Of a DNA stretch of 64,000 nt, positions 1 through 9,652 are shown piece after piece. This DNA comes from Cordylochernes scorpioides (Eukaryota; Arthropoda; Arachnida; Pseudoscorpiones; Chernetidae). Location of the stretch: NCBI GenBank assembly GCA_030710605.1, contig CP092863.1, positions 120,814,927 through 120,878,926 of the forward strand, written 5' to 3'. The notes beneath the pieces are model-generated. The model made no database searches and had not been told where the DNA came from. It saw only the letters and a list, made by a program, of their open reading frames with translations. Within the stretch, counting starts at the first letter, position 1, and the number at the start of each line of letters is the position of its first letter. Position numbers and translations under genes: made by a program.

Positions 1-272
1 TCATGGTGGGTAGAAGTAGGCGACTGCTTTTACTGTAAGTACATCACATGTCTACACATGTGAAAAGCAGTTCGACTTTGCACTTACAAATGTCCCAGAA
101 ACCCATTTGGTTACTTTGCACTCGCTGGTGAGGTTGGACTTTTTGCAAGAATCGGGGGCCATTGGAGTATTCTTTTTTTTAATCAGAAAAAAGTGTCCAA
201 TATGGGGATCGAACCCGGGTCGTAGAATAAGGTCGAAAACCAACGGTTCAGACCATCCTTCCACCGACCCCC
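1..272 (-). repeat. tRNA-derived SINE, cut by window edge
   Basis: On the minus strand a tRNA-like head starts near 272 (GGTGGAAGGATGG, an A-box-like segment) and has a B box (GGGTTCGATCC type) at about 205-217, followed by a T-rich linker and a conserved body. The same body recurs at 14495, 41100, 41770, 42300, 56640, 61345, 62625 and 63395. The far (3') end carries the conserved CATGATTATCATGG palindrome and runs off the window. This is a retroposon with a Pol III type promoter and not a tRNA gene: the head has no complete cloverleaf. Confidence 0.75.
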
Positions 273-477
273 ATCAAAAATAGTACAAGAGTGAAATTGT
301 AATAGAATTAGGTTGAAAATTAACGAAAAAAAGTATTTCCTGATTGTTCAATCGATAGTTGCTGATGATTTGCCCCATTTATCGGAATAAATAAAAATTA
401 TTTGTTGATTTTTTTAAATTTTATACCAGAATATTGACCAAATAACCTTTATTGAATAATTAATATTAATATATACA

Positions 478-602
478 CTAATAGACAAAACTTAAGGAAG
501 GTAAGGAGACAGAAGCTTTTCAGTTATCTGGTGTGTCTTCAATAAAGATGATCACTGTAATATCTTTCAGAGTTATTGTCCCAATCCCGATATACATGTT
601 AT
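478..602 (+). repeat. Degenerate copy of 118-bp MITE/satellite unit
   Basis: It starts with AGACAAAACTTAAGGAAG, which matches the inverted terminal end of the founder MITE. It continues through CTTCAATAAAG and CAGAGTTATTGTC to ATCCCGATATACATG, the same order as in the large array at 3304-12104. A single dispersed, eroded copy. Confidence 0.7.
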
Positions 603-734
603 GAAAACCATTCTCCTACATCTTTATTTTGCTATAAATAACCTTTATAAAATTTTAATTATTCAAAATATAAATAAAAATAATTTAATTACATAAACGA
701 AGTGTGTCGTATTTACATATGTCCATCTTCAATT

Positions 735-830
735 TTAAAAAATGCCTATATTGGAACAAAATATAATTTTCAATCAATATTTCAGTTGGCTAAACGCCAA
801 CCTTTTTCAAGGTATTACAACATATCAGGG
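735..830 (-). repeat. Arm of UUGAUAA...GAAA hairpin family
   Basis: On the minus strand it reads AAAGGTTGGCGTT, a loop, GCCAACT, then GAAATATTG. This is the same hairpin-plus-GAAA block found complete at 15730-16032 and 53345-53880. Here the TTGATAA part has decayed to TTGAAAA. Confidence 0.55.
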
Positions 831-1231
831 AACAGGCTAAATCAATGTTTAGTTGATTTCTGTTCCACCAAATGGCGCTCAGCCTTATGTAAAGCACATG
901 TGCTCCTGGTCAGGATGTATTTTTTATTTTTAATATACCATATTAATTATTTTGATCCAATATATGTTATTTTTAATTGAAGATTTATTTTATGGATTGC
1001 TCTATTTTCAAAGCGATAAGTTAATACAATGTGGTGACACAGAGCTACAAGCGGCTATAGGGCAGTAAAAGGAGAGGTATTTAGTGGCATTCAATTAGTA
1101 CAATCGAGTACTGTAACCTCAGTTGACATTTACGAGAGTCGGCTGATAAAGTTTATCCATTTACTTCGGTTTCTTCCACCTATCTTCTCTTATAGTCACT
1201 TTATACCCGCTGTTCTACCAATTAAGAAATA

Positions 1232-1590
1232 TATTAAGAAAAAGGCATCTCCTTATCGTGCAACTGAAACTTGCTGATGGCTTGCGCCATCTATCGGAAT
1301 AAATATCAACTATTCTAGTTGATTTTTAATTATTCCAGAATTGGCAAAATACCCATTCTTGATTAATCAATAAAATATTTTGGTCGTTGAGGTACAGCTT
1401 GCACCACGCTGATGAGGGCCAACAGCCCGAAACGCGTCCGTGGTTAGCTTTTCTTGATTAATCAAGAATGGTTATTTGGCCAATTCTGGAATAATTAAAA
1501 ATCAACGAGAATAGTTGATATTTATTCCGATAGATGGCGCAAGCCATCAGCAACTTTCAGTTGCACAATGAGGAAATGCCTTTTTCTTAA
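1232..1590 (+). mobile_element. Palindromic hammerhead-bearing element (family H1, variant a)
   Basis: Two arms of about 135 bp (1232-1378 and 1450-1590) are inverted copies of each other, both carrying GATGGCGCAAGCCATC-type sequence. The central loop holds a complete hammerhead motif (1402-1445). The right arm recurs as single pieces at 14930, 16480, 29140, 47905, 61020 and 62930. There is no coding sequence. The layout fits a short, inverted derivative of a larger retroelement; hammerheads of this minimal kind are known from Penelope-like elements, but linkage to that group is an inference for this family. Confidence 0.7.
1402..1445 (+). ncRNA. Type I hammerhead ribozyme motif, intact core
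   Basis: In order: stem I 5' strand CACCACG (1402-1408), CTGATGA (1409-1415), stem II GGGC-loop CAACA-GCCC (1416-1428), GAAA (1429-1432), a minimal stem III, and GTC (1436-1438) as the cleavage triplet. The predicted scissile bond is between 1438 and 1439. CGTGG (1439-1443) then pairs back with CCACG. All core bases of the hammerhead consensus are present. Stem III is only about two base pairs, so activity may need two copies pairing. Cleavage itself is an inference. Confidence 0.8.
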
Positions 1591-1703
1591 TTTATGCACT
1601 TTATCCCAGTACAATATTACATTTGTACTATTTTTCACATGTTAAATATATGTTATAAAAAAGATTTTATGTTGATTATCTTGAGGATTATATACTATGT
1701 TAA

Positions 1704-1992
1704 TACAGTCATGGTTAAGAATCTTGAAAGAATAATAATAAAAATAGTTTTGATCAAATATTGCTTTAATTGAAAACTTATGGGATATATTAAAAAACAT
1801 AATTCAAAAAAGTAATGTCTGTCTTAAGGCGTAAGAATAAAAAAAAAATGAAAAACCTATTTACATAATGTACAAAAGGTTTGAGCCGGCCATCGGGAAA
1901 CAACAACAATGAGTTTTTATAGGGGAAACGTGACCTCTGGCGGTCGATTTAACAGAGTATTTGTATCTATGAAATATTATTTTAAATATACA
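1704..1992 (-). repeat. Candidate solo LTR (copy 1)
   Basis: It shares long similarity with 26652-26914. On the minus strand the unit starts with TGT, has a TATA-like box (CCTATAAAAAC) after a conserved CGACCGCCAGAGGTCACG block, and a conserved GCCGGCTCAAA segment. These promoter-like features in a roughly 280-bp dispersed unit are what an LTR would show. No internal retrovirus-like coding region and no clear target duplication are visible, so it is a candidate only. Confidence 0.4.
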
Positions 1993-2159
1993 TTTTATCT
2001 CACTCACTTTTTCTGTATTTAACCATTTTATAATCTTATATTAACATTAAAATAAAGTAATTTCAATCTCTCTCTCTGTGAACTCTCGCAGTCCATCGGT
2101 GGCGGAGTCTTTCCCGCGGTGGGCGCCACCAATGTCGACCTGAATATAAATTTATAAAT

Positions 2160-2615
2160 GAAAAAAAAAAAAAACAATAGAAAAAAAATAAAGAGGTCAT
2201 CTGTTGATAATAAAAATTAAAAAAAGCATATCCTGACCAGGAGCACATGTGCTTTTCAGAAGGCAGAGCGCCATCTGGTGGAACAGAAATAAACTATTCA
2301 TTGATTTAACCTGTTCCCTGATATTTGGCCAACCCAATTTCTTGATATTCAAGAAAAGCAATCCACGAACGCGTTTCGCGCTGCTGACGCTCGTCAGCGT
2401 GGAATAGGCTGTACTACTGCGACCAAAAATATTTTTGGTCCCAGTGGCTTCCTGAAAAACCAAGAAATGGGTATTTAAGGCCAAACTTCCGTAAATACGC
2501 TCAACACATGAAAAACAATAGAAAAAAAATTATGAATGGCCAAATATCAGGGAACAGGTTAAATCAATGAATATTTGATTTCTGTTCCACCAGATGGCGC
2601 TCTGCCTTCTGAATA
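2160..2615 (-). mobile_element. Hammerhead-bearing element, family H1 variant b
   Basis: Inverted arms at 2222-2330 and 2535-2612 carry GATGGCGCTCTGCC and GTTCCACCAGATGG. They flank a centre with a minus-strand hammerhead (2361-2405). Related pieces occur at 37130, 39455 and 40480-40690. Noncoding: the short minus-strand frames over it follow the inverted arms. Confidence 0.65.
2361..2405 (-). ncRNA. Type I hammerhead ribozyme motif, intact core
   Basis: Read on the minus strand: stem I TTCCACG, CTGACGA, stem II GCGT-CAGCA-GCGC (one G-U pair), GAAA, CGCG, cleavage triplet GTT, then CGTGG returning to stem I. Position 7 of the core is C in place of U, which the hammerhead consensus allows. 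Compared with 1402-1445 the stem II bases differ but still pair. Confidence 0.75.
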
Positions 2616-2623
2616 AACTTATA

Positions 2624-3034
2624 CTAGCCGAATGACCCGGGCAACGCCCGTGTTTTACCCGATTGAATGTTTTGATTCAAATACTATTTGTTACACAATT
2701 ATAAATTGGCGCCTTAATTAATGACATATGTTAGTTAATAACTATAGCCTATGTGCTTTATCTGTCTATGTACTGTTGGCTTCCGTAGGCGTCTCTTACT
2801 GGATAAGAGAAAGAGAGGATTCCATTTGGTTATTATCTAATATATGCATTTATTTAGGGAGCGACCCGCTCCAACACAATAGTTAAATGGCGAGTGGGGG
2901 GGGGCAAAGGTGGCGTGACCGTAGCCAACCAATAGAAGGGCGCCATTCCAAAAAAAAAAAGCAAACGGTGACAGAGTTGGTTGATTGAATAGGAGATTAG
3001 GAGATGAGGAATGACGCTCGTAACTGTATATAGA
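2624..3034 (-). mobile_element. Non-autonomous Helitron, CTAG end at 2624
   Basis: On the minus strand the 3' end is a GC-rich hairpin (CGGGCGTTGCCCG) followed by GGTCATTCGGCTAG, then T. The other end near 3034 starts TCTATATACAG. A second copy lies at 48405-48842 with matching ends and interior, including GGAGCGACCCGCTCC and a variable G run. Terminal CTAG, a subterminal hairpin and no coding are the usual marks of a non-autonomous Helitron. Confidence 0.75.
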
Positions 3035-3214
3035 ATATACGACACTGTAGGGTAATCTTAGTTATGGTATTTATACAAACTATGGTGATTTGAATAAACA
3101 ATGGACATATGCTTCTATAGGACTGTAGAGAAACCGCAAGGAGGGTCTCAAATTATAAACCATAACCTCTCTCTTTCAAATTTTATTCATTGCAGGATAA
3201 TATCTGTAGAAATA

Positions 3215-3435
3215 CACTCTCATGAACAAAACTTGAATAATTGGTAATCTTTGATGTCGTCGGTCGTCTATTTTTTGTTTGTTTGTTTGTTTATTTGAAG
3301 GAGACAGAGGCTGTTCACACTTGGTTATCTAGTGTATCTTCAATAAAGGTCACTGTAATATATTTCAGAGTTATTGTCTTAAACCCGATATACATACTAA
3401 AAGGTACAACTTCCTTAAGTTTTGTCCATGAGTGT
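3215..3435 (+). mobile_element. Founder-like MITE at start of satellite array
   Basis: It begins at 3215 directly after TA (3213-3214) with CACTCTCATGAACAAAACTT and reaches the inverted match AAGTTTTGTCCATGAGTG near 3435. A near-complete solo copy of the same unit lies at 63692-63898 on the other strand. TA flank, short inverted ends and no coding fit a Tc1/mariner-type MITE. The 118-bp monomers of the array all derive from its right-hand part. Confidence 0.7.
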
Positions 3436-4098
3436 ATATTGGTTATCTCGTATGTCTTCAATAAAGGTCACTGTAATATCTTTCAGAGTTATTGTCTCAA
3501 TCCCGATATACATGCTAAAAGGTACAACTTCCTTAAGTTTTGTCCATGAGTGTATATTGGTTATCTCGTGTGTCTTCAATAAAGGTCACTGTAATATCTT
3601 CCAGAGTTATTGTCTCAATCCCGATATACATGCTAAAAGGTACAACTTCCTTAAGTTTTGTCCATGAGTGTATATTGGTTATCTCGTATGTCTTCAATAA
3701 AGGTCACTGTAATATCTTTCAGAGTTATTGTCTCAATCCCGATATACATGCTAAAAGGTACAACTTCCTTAAGTTTTGTCCATGAGTGTATATTGGTTAT
3801 CTCGTGTGTCTTCAATAAAGGTCACTGTAATATCTTCCAGAGTTATTGTCTCAATCCCGATATACATGCTAAAAGGTACAACTTCCTTAAGTTTTGTCCA
3901 TGAGTGTATATTGGTTATCTCATGTGTCTTCAATAAAGGTCAATGTAATATCTTTCAGAGTTATTGTCTCAATCCCGATATACATGCTAAAAGGTACAAC
4001 TTCCTTAAGTTTTGTCCATGAGTGTATATTGGTTATCTCGTATGTCTTCAATAAAGGTCACTGTAATATCTTCCAGAGTTATTGTCTCAATCCCGATA
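3304..4098 (+). repeat. 118-bp tandem satellite, left part
   Basis: Units begin with TTTGTCCATGAG at 3421, 3539, 3657, 3775, 3893 and 4011, exactly 118 bp apart, after one diverged first unit. Each ends in the MITE terminal sequence AAGTTTTGTCCATGAG. The last unit is broken after 87 bp by the Helitron at 4099. Because 118 is not a multiple of three, the 81-codon frames that cross two units shift in every unit; they are not genes. Confidence 0.95.
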
Positions 4099-4339
4099 TC
4101 TCTATATATATAAAAATGAATGTTTGTATGTTTGTATGTTTGTTTGTCTTTGTCTTTGTTTGTATGACTCCTATACAAATTCGCAGTAGATCACTAATTC
4201 AAACCAAAATTTCCATACATAGGTAAAAAATAACGGGGAAGACGATAGGCTATTTCAAAAAATATATAAATCAATTATTAAAACTATATATTCAAATTAT
4301 TCAACTTAGCTCACAAACAGCGCCCTCTAGAACGCGTGG

Positions 4340-4400
4340 GCATCTGACGGCGGCGCGCGCCCATTGGCTGTTTTATACTCTTTACTTTTGTTTAGCTTTT
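4340..4400 (+). promoter_or_regulatory. Likely Helitron promoter region
   Basis: A GC-rich block (about 4336-4360) is followed by CCATTGGCTG at 4361 (an inverted CCAAT box) and TTTTATACTC at 4371 (TATA-like), 115-125 bp before the start codon. The TTTTATACTCTTT stretch is repeated at about 4444. The start site is not determined by sequence alone. Confidence 0.45.
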
Positions 4401-4484
4401 AAATAACATATTTTCTTCTCTACTTTGCCTATTTTTATCACTATTTTATACTCTTTTCTTTTGTTTAGCCTTTAGAGATCTGAG

Positions 4485-6740
4485 ATGCCTCCCAAGAAAC
4501 GCAAACCTATTGGAAAAGTCCTACCAAAAGTGAGTAAAAAAAGAAATGTGCGAAGTGCTGAGACTGCTGTGCAACGTGAGCATCGTCTTAGGATTAATCG
4601 AGAAAGGGCCAGTACTTCGAGAGCGGCGGAATCCGTGGGACAGCGTGAGAACAGGCTTCAACAAGAGAGAGACAGGGCCAGTACCTCAAGAGCGGCGGAA
4701 TCCTTGGAACAGCGTGAGAACAGGCTTCAACAAGAGAGAGACAGGGCCAGTACCTCAAGAGCGGCGGAATCCGTGGGACAGCGTGAGAACAGGCTTCGGC
4801 AAAAAAGAAACAGGGCCAGTACCTCAAGAGCGGCGGAATCCGTGGGACAGCGCGAGAACAGGCTTCAACAAGATAGAGACAGGGCCAGTACCTCAAGAGC
4901 GGCGGAATCCTTGGGACAGCGTGAGAACAGGCTTCAACAAGAGAGAGACAGGGCCAGTACCTCAAGAGCGGCAGAATCCTTGGAACAGCGTGAGAACAGG
5001 CTTCAACAAGAGAGAGACAGGGCCAGTACCTCAAGAGCGGCGGAATCCGTGGGACAGCGTGAGAACAGGCTTCGGCAAAATAGAAACAGGGCCAGTACCT
5101 CAAGAGCGGCGGAATCCTTGGAACAGCGTGAGAACAGGCTTCAACAAGAGAGAGACAGGGCCAGTACCTCAAGAGCGGCGGAATCCGTGGGACAGCGTGA
5201 GAACAGGCTTCGGCAAAATAGAAACAGGGTCAGTACTTCGAGAGCGGCAGAAACCCCACAAGAACATACGGCCAGGATTCTGCATGTCAGGGAAAGAACT
5301 TTGGCCTCACGAAACTCGCGTGATAGACTTTCCAATTTACTTTTAGAAGGTTTTAATTATGATTCGTGCAAAAATTACGAACTACACCCAAGTATTACTA
5401 TCGGCCAAATGTCTATAGTATGTAACTACTGTAAAGCAAAGAAATTTAAAGATGAGCCTCCTGGCTTCTGCTGTAAAAATGGAAAAGTTTATCTTTCACC
5501 TCCGCAATTACCACCAGATGAGCTTTTTTCTTTGATGTCTGGCAATTCATCCGAATCCAATCATTTTTTAAGGAATATAAGAAAATACAATTCATGTTTC
5601 CAAATGACTTCGTTTGGTGCCACATCATTTTCAGAAGAAAGTGTTTTTCCAACAACTTTCAGGGTTCAAGGTCAGGTGTACCATAGAGCAGGTTCATTAT
5701 TACCCTCACTTGATCAGCCTCCCCAATTTTTACAAATATTCTTCGTGGAAGATGCTCAGCTAGAGGTGAACCAAAGATGCCATTTCAGTTCTGCCTTGCG
5801 ACATGGTACAGTATTGTGCCTACAGCGTATGTTTCATCGATGCAATCAACTTATAAAAATATTTAAAACAGCATTGGAGAATATGCCATCAGATGAATAC
5901 AAGTTAGTAATAAGGGCTGATAAAACACCATCAGGTGAACACGAACGCCGTTTCAATGCTCCTCAAAGTAATGACGTTGCTGTAGTTCTATCAGCGGATG
6001 AGTTTAATCAACGTGACATCATTATACAACGCCGCAGCAATGCACTGAAACGCATTTCTGAAACACATAGATCTTATGATCCACTTCAATATCCTATAAT
6101 ATTTTGGGACGGCGAGGATGGCTACCATTTTAACTATAGGCAGATAGACCAAAATACAGGTGTACCAACTAATAGAAAAGTTTCAGCTATGAACTTTTAT
6201 TCATATAGAATAATGGCCAGGGATAATGTTTATAATCACATTTTAAATTGCAGGCAATTATTCAGTCAATATATTGTAGATATGTATGCAAAAATTGAGA
6301 GCGAGCGTCTTCTTTACATCCGTCTTAATCAAAAAGAGCTCAGAGTGGAAGAATACATTCACTTGAGGGATGCTGTTGCCAATGATGGGATGGTTGCTAA
6401 TTTTGGAAAATTGGTGATACTGCCAGCTACTTTCACAGGAAGTCCTCGACACATGCACGAGTACACACAAGATGCCATGGTCTTTGTTAGAACTTATGGA
6501 CGCCCCGATCTTTTTATAACATTTACATGTAACCCTTCATGGCCTGAAATTAATGCCGAACTCTTTAATGGACAGAAACCGATGGACCGCCATGACCTGA
6601 CAGCCAGAGTGTTCAAACTAAAGTTGAATAAATTAATTGCTCTAATAACAAAGCAATGCATATTTGGGGAGACTCGATGTTGGATGTTCACAATTGAATG
6701 GCAAAAACGCGGACTACCACATTCACATATTTTAATCTGA
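4485..6740 (+). CDS. Helitron Rep protein, N-terminal part (ends at premature TGA)
   Basis: 751 codons from ATG 4485, the first ATG after the promoter-like block, to TGA 6738-6740. It starts with a basic, probably nuclear-localising segment (PPKKRKP). Ten 23-residue repeats follow (residues 41-270), then a cysteine-rich zone (residues ~305-340) and the Helitron-like N / Rep endonuclease domain (about 430-751). The HUH motif GLPHSHI is at 743-749, the last residues before the stop. HUH nucleases bind metal and nick DNA for rolling-circle transfer. The next frame continues without a shift, and the catalytic tyrosines lie beyond the stop, so this half alone cannot be a working nuclease. The TGA stands where relatives often have tryptophan (TGG), so one substitution explains it. 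Confidence 0.93.
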   Translation: MPPKKRKPIGKVLPKVSKKRNVRSAETAVQREHRLRINRERASTSRAAESVGQRENRLQQERDRASTSRAAESLEQRENRLQQERDRASTSRAAESVGQRENRLRQKRNRASTSRAAESVGQRENRLQQDRDRASTSRAAESLGQRENRLQQERDRASTSRAAESLEQRENRLQQERDRASTSRAAESVGQRENRLRQNRNRASTSRAAESLEQRENRLQQERDRASTSRAAESVGQRENRLRQNRNRVSTSRAAETPQEHTARILHVRERTLASRNSRDRLSNLLLEGFNYDSCKNYELHPSITIGQMSIVCNYCKAKKFKDEPPGFCCKNGKVYLSPPQLPPDELFSLMSGNSSESNHFLRNIRKYNSCFQMTSFGATSFSEESVFPTTFRVQGQVYHRAGSLLPSLDQPPQFLQIFFVEDAQLEVNQRCHFSSALRHGTVLCLQRMFHRCNQLIKIFKTALENMPSDEYKLVIRADKTPSGEHERRFNAPQSNDVAVVLSADEFNQRDIIIQRRSNALKRISETHRSYDPLQYPIIFWDGEDGYHFNYRQIDQNTGVPTNRKVSAMNFYSYRIMARDNVYNHILNCRQLFSQYIVDMYAKIESERLLYIRLNQKELRVEEYIHLRDAVANDGMVANFGKLVILPATFTGSPRHMHEYTQDAMVFVRTYGRPDLFITFTCNPSWPEINAELFNGQKPMDRHDLTARVFKLKLNKLIALITKQCIFGETRCWMFTIEWQKRGLPHSHILI
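4605..5294 (+). repeat. 69-bp (23-residue) coding repeats in Rep N-terminus
   Basis: Nine full units from 4605 to 5225 with consensus RASTSRAAES, a V/L variable pair and QRENRLQQ, plus a tenth degenerate unit to 5294. Units alternate between VGQ and LEQ/LGQ and between ERD and KRN/NRN endings. The protein sequence is basic and helical in character, possibly a coiled or DNA-binding stalk. Similar basic repeats occur in N-termini of animal Helitron proteins. Near-identity of units shows recent expansion. Confidence 0.9.
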
Positions 6741-9491
6741 CTTAAAGACAAAATTCATCCTATTCAAATTGATAATGTTATTTCCGCTGAGATACCAAAC
6801 CCAGAGGAAGACCCCAATCTCTATGAAGTGGTGATAAAAAATATGATCCATGGACCATGTGGCACTTTTAATATAAATGCACCATGTATGAAAAATGGCA
6901 AGTGCAGCAAAAATTACCCAAGAGACCTGATTAGTGATACACAAACTGGGTTTGATGGTTATCCTCGCTATAGGAGACGAGCCCCAGAAAATGGAGGTTT
7001 CAAAGGCAAGCTGAAGGGCCGAGGAAACACTGAAATTGAAGTTGACAACAAATGGGTTGTTCCATACTCCCCACTTCTTTCTAGAATGTTCAAGGCCCAC
7101 ATAAATGTTGAATATTGTCATTCAGTTAAGTCTATCAAGTATATTTGCAAATATGTGAATAAGGGCAATGATATGGCCATTTTTGGACTTTCCAAAGAAA
7201 ACACTAATGATGAAATATCTCAGTACCTGTTGGGTAGATATATCAGTAGCAATGAAGCAGTTTGGCGGATATTGAGTTTTCCTATTCATGAACGTCATCC
7301 AAACGTTGTTCACCTTAGTGTTCATTTGGAGAATGGCCAAAGGGTGTATTTCACCAATGCTAATGCCCGGACAGTTGCGGCAGCACCACCAAACACTACT
7401 TTAACGGCTTTCTTTCAATTGTGTCAACAGGACCCGTTCGCAAAAAATTTGCTCTATCCTGAGGTTCCACGATATTACACTTGGAATGCTTCAAGAAAGA
7501 GTTTCTGCAGAAGGAAGCAAGGAACATCAGTTCCCGAACATGAAGGCATATTTGCCAGTGAAGCTCTCGGTCGAGTATATACTGTTCACCCTAACAATGC
7601 GGAATGTTTTTTTCTCAGAATGCTGCTTCATACAGTCCGAGGACCAACTTCATTTTCATCTTTAAAATGTGTTAATGGTGAAGAATGTCGCACATTCAGA
7701 GAAGCTTGCCAAAAGCTTGGCTTACTTGAGGATGATCAACACTGGGATAATGTATTATCAGAAGCAGCAAGTCAGTCTTTTCCTGAACAAATCAGAGAAC
7801 TCTTTGCCATTCTACTGACCACCTGCAACCCATCCAATCCTCAAAATTTGTGGGAGAAATATCGTGAGAGCATGAGTGAAGATGTACTTATCAAAGCCAG
7901 AAGAGCTAACCCTACTCTTGACATAAACTTCTCATCCGATATTTTCAATGAAGCTCTTTTATTGTTACAAAATAAGTGTCTGGCCATCAATGATAGGACA
8001 TTATCACAGCTAGGCTTGCAATCCCCGGAGCGATGTCAGCCGACAATATTAAATAGAGAACTTATGAGAGAAAAGAACTACAATATTGAACAACTTCGCA
8101 GGTTTGTTGATTCCAAGAAGCCTCTCTTGGTTGAAGATCAAAGAGAGGCATATAATAGCATTATGGACTGCATCAATAAACAACAGGGTGGCATTATTTT
8201 CCTTGATGCACCCGGAGGAACTGGGAAAACATTTTTAATTAATTTATTACTTGCTGAAGTCCGATCAAAGAATGCAATTGCACTTGCTATTGCCTCATCA
8301 GGGATAGCTGCCACACTCATTGCTGGAGGCCGTACAGCGCATTCAATGCTTAAATTACCATTAAACATTGCTAACGAACAATATCCCACATGTAACATTA
8401 GCAGTACATCTGGTCAGGCCCAAGTACTCAAAAGTTGTATAATCATTGTATGGGATGAATGCACTATGGCTCATAAGCATTCTCTTGAAGCCCTCGATAG
8501 AACTTTGCGAGACTTAAAGGGAAATAATAAACTAATGGGAGGAATTCTACTACTTCTAGCCGGTGACTTTCGTCAAACTCTCCCAGTCATACCGAGGTCA
8601 ACTCCTGCTGATGAAATCAATGCTTGCCTTAAAGCTTCAGTTCTTTGGAAGCACATTAAAAATATTACATTAAGAACCAATTTGAGAGTACAAGTTTTAG
8701 GGGAACACTCTGCACAGAATTTCGCTCGCAAGCTTTTACAGATTGGTGAAGGTACATTCCCAAATGGATCCCCAATGTGTGATGTATCTTTTCCTCTTGA
8801 TTTTGGAAATATAGTTTCATCTGTTGGGGAACTTATAGATAAAGTTTTTCCAAATATAGCAGAAAATTTCAGAAATCACGGATGGTTGTGTGAGCGAACA
8901 ATTCTTGCTCCTAGAAACGACGCTGTTGATGAAATAAACAACTGCATCCAGGATATGCTTCCTGGCTCCGTAACTGAATACAATTCAATTAATACAATGG
9001 TTGATGTTGATGACACTGTGAATTATCCGTCTGAGTTTCTCAACTCTCTCAACCCATCTGGATTGCCACCACATCATCTACGGCTTAAGATTGGCTCGCC
9101 CATCATGCTCCTCCGAAATCTTGACCCTCCTAAGCTTTGTAACGGTACAAGACTTTGCGTAAAAAGACTGTTGCCTAATGTCATTGAGGCAACAATTTTA
9201 ACTGGAAGGGAGAATGGAAAAGATGTGTTGATTCCTCGCATTCCATTGATACCGAATGACTTTCCTTTTCTTTTTAAACGCTTGCAATTCCCTGTACGGT
9301 TGGCATTTGCCATCACCATCAACAAGGCCCAGGGGCAATCCCTCAAGTGTTGTGGTGTCAATCTTGAATCTCCATGTTTTTCCCATGGGCAGTTATATGT
9401 AGCATGCTCAAGAGTTGGCTCACCAAATCATTTGTACATATATTGTAAAGATGGAAAAACTAAAAATATTGTTCATAGACAGGTTTTATAA
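6741..9491 (+). CDS. Helitron Rep C-terminal part and PIF1-like helicase
   Basis: In the same frame as 4485-6740, separated only by one TGA codon; open for 916 codons to TAA 9489-9491. It completes the Rep domain with two tyrosines in KYICKYVNKG (residues 886 and 890 of the joined frame) that would form the DNA-linked intermediate. It then enters a superfamily 1B PIF1/RecD-like helicase: Walker A APGGTGKT (~8205-8232), Walker B WDEC (~8449), GDFRQTLPVI (~8563), INKAQGQSL (~9320) and YVACSRV (~9392). The helicase would unwind the donor strand during transposition. No other disabling change is seen, so the element was probably active recently. No ATG lies near the TGA, so this half is unlikely to be translated alone. 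Confidence 0.93.
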   Translation, partial: LKDKIHPIQIDNVISAEIPNPEEDPNLYEVVIKNMIHGPCGTFNINAPCMKNGKCSKNYPRDLISDTQTGFDGYPRYRRRAPENGGFKGKLKGRGNTEIEVDNKWVVPYSPLLSRMFKAHINVEYCHSVKSIKYICKYVNKGNDMAIFGLSKENTNDEISQYLLGRYISSNEAVWRILSFPIHERHPNVVHLSVHLENGQRVYFTNANARTVAAAPPNTTLTAFFQLCQQDPFAKNLLYPEVPRYYTWNASRKSFCRRKQGTSVPEHEGIFASEALGRVYTVHPNNAECFFLRMLLHTVRGPTSFSSLKCVNGEECRTFREACQKLGLLEDDQHWDNVLSEAASQSFPEQIRELFAILLTTCNPSNPQNLWEKYRESMSEDVLIKARRANPTLDINFSSDIFNEALLLLQNKCLAINDRTLSQLGLQSPERCQPTILNRELMREKNYNIEQLRRFVDSKKPLLVEDQREAYNSIMDCINKQQGGIIFLDAPGGTGKTFLINLLLAEVRSKNAIALAIASSGIAATLIAGGRTAHSMLKLPLNIANEQYPTCNISSTSGQAQVLKSCIIIVWDECTMAHKHSLEALDRTLRDLKGNNKLMGGILLLLAGDFRQTLPVIPRSTPADEINACLKASVLWKHIKNITLRTNLRVQVLGEHSAQNFARKLLQIGEGTFPNGSPMCDVSFPLDFGNIVSSVGELIDKVFPNIAENFRNHGWLCERTILAPRNDAVDEINNCIQDMLPGSVTEYNSINTMVDVDDTVNYPSEFLNSLNPSGLPPHHLRLKIGSPIMLLRNLDPPKLCNGTRLCVKRLLPNVIEATILTGRENGKDVLIPRIPLIPNDFPFLFKRLQFPVRLAFAITINKAQGQSLKCCGVNLESPCFSHGQLYVACSRVGSPNHLYIYCKDGKTKNIVHRQVL

Positions 9492-9583
9492 AATTGCAGA
9501 AGCCATTGCTTAAATTTTAGCATGCGCAGTAATATATACCAAGTAATGCTTACATATAAATTTATAATGCTGATATATATCTT

Positions 9584-9589
9584 AATAAA
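9584..9589 (+). terminator. Candidate poly(A) signal of the Helitron gene
   Basis: AATAAA 93 bp after the stop codon, followed by a T- and G-containing stretch (TATTGTTGCAATGTTCTG). Position and context fit a polyadenylation signal. Confidence 0.5.
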
Positions 9590-9652
9590 TATTGTTGCAA
9601 TGTTCTGTCCGCTTTACCTTTTTTTCGGTGTTCGCTTTCCCCATATTATATA

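Larger units (their letters stand above)
273..1231. other. AT-rich intergenic stretch with repeat scraps
   Basis: No gene is supported. It contains an eroded copy of the satellite-founding MITE (478-602) and an arm of the UUGAUAA...GAAA palindrome family (about 735-830). The short open frame at 702-980 lies across these repeat fragments and has no coding character. Confidence 0.6.

Noticed and set aside
3422-4098. CRISPR-like regularity
   Set aside because: There are no unique spacers; the whole 118 bp is repeated, and the sequence is eukaryotic.
4594-5335. Long frames on both strands over the Rep repeats
   Set aside because: Shadows of the 69-bp repeats, which keep all frames open together. 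Only the frame from 4485 continues into conserved domains.
6738-6740. TGA as selenocysteine or programmed read-through
   Set aside because: No SECIS-like element could be identified, and a single TGG-to-TGA mutation in a transposon is simpler.
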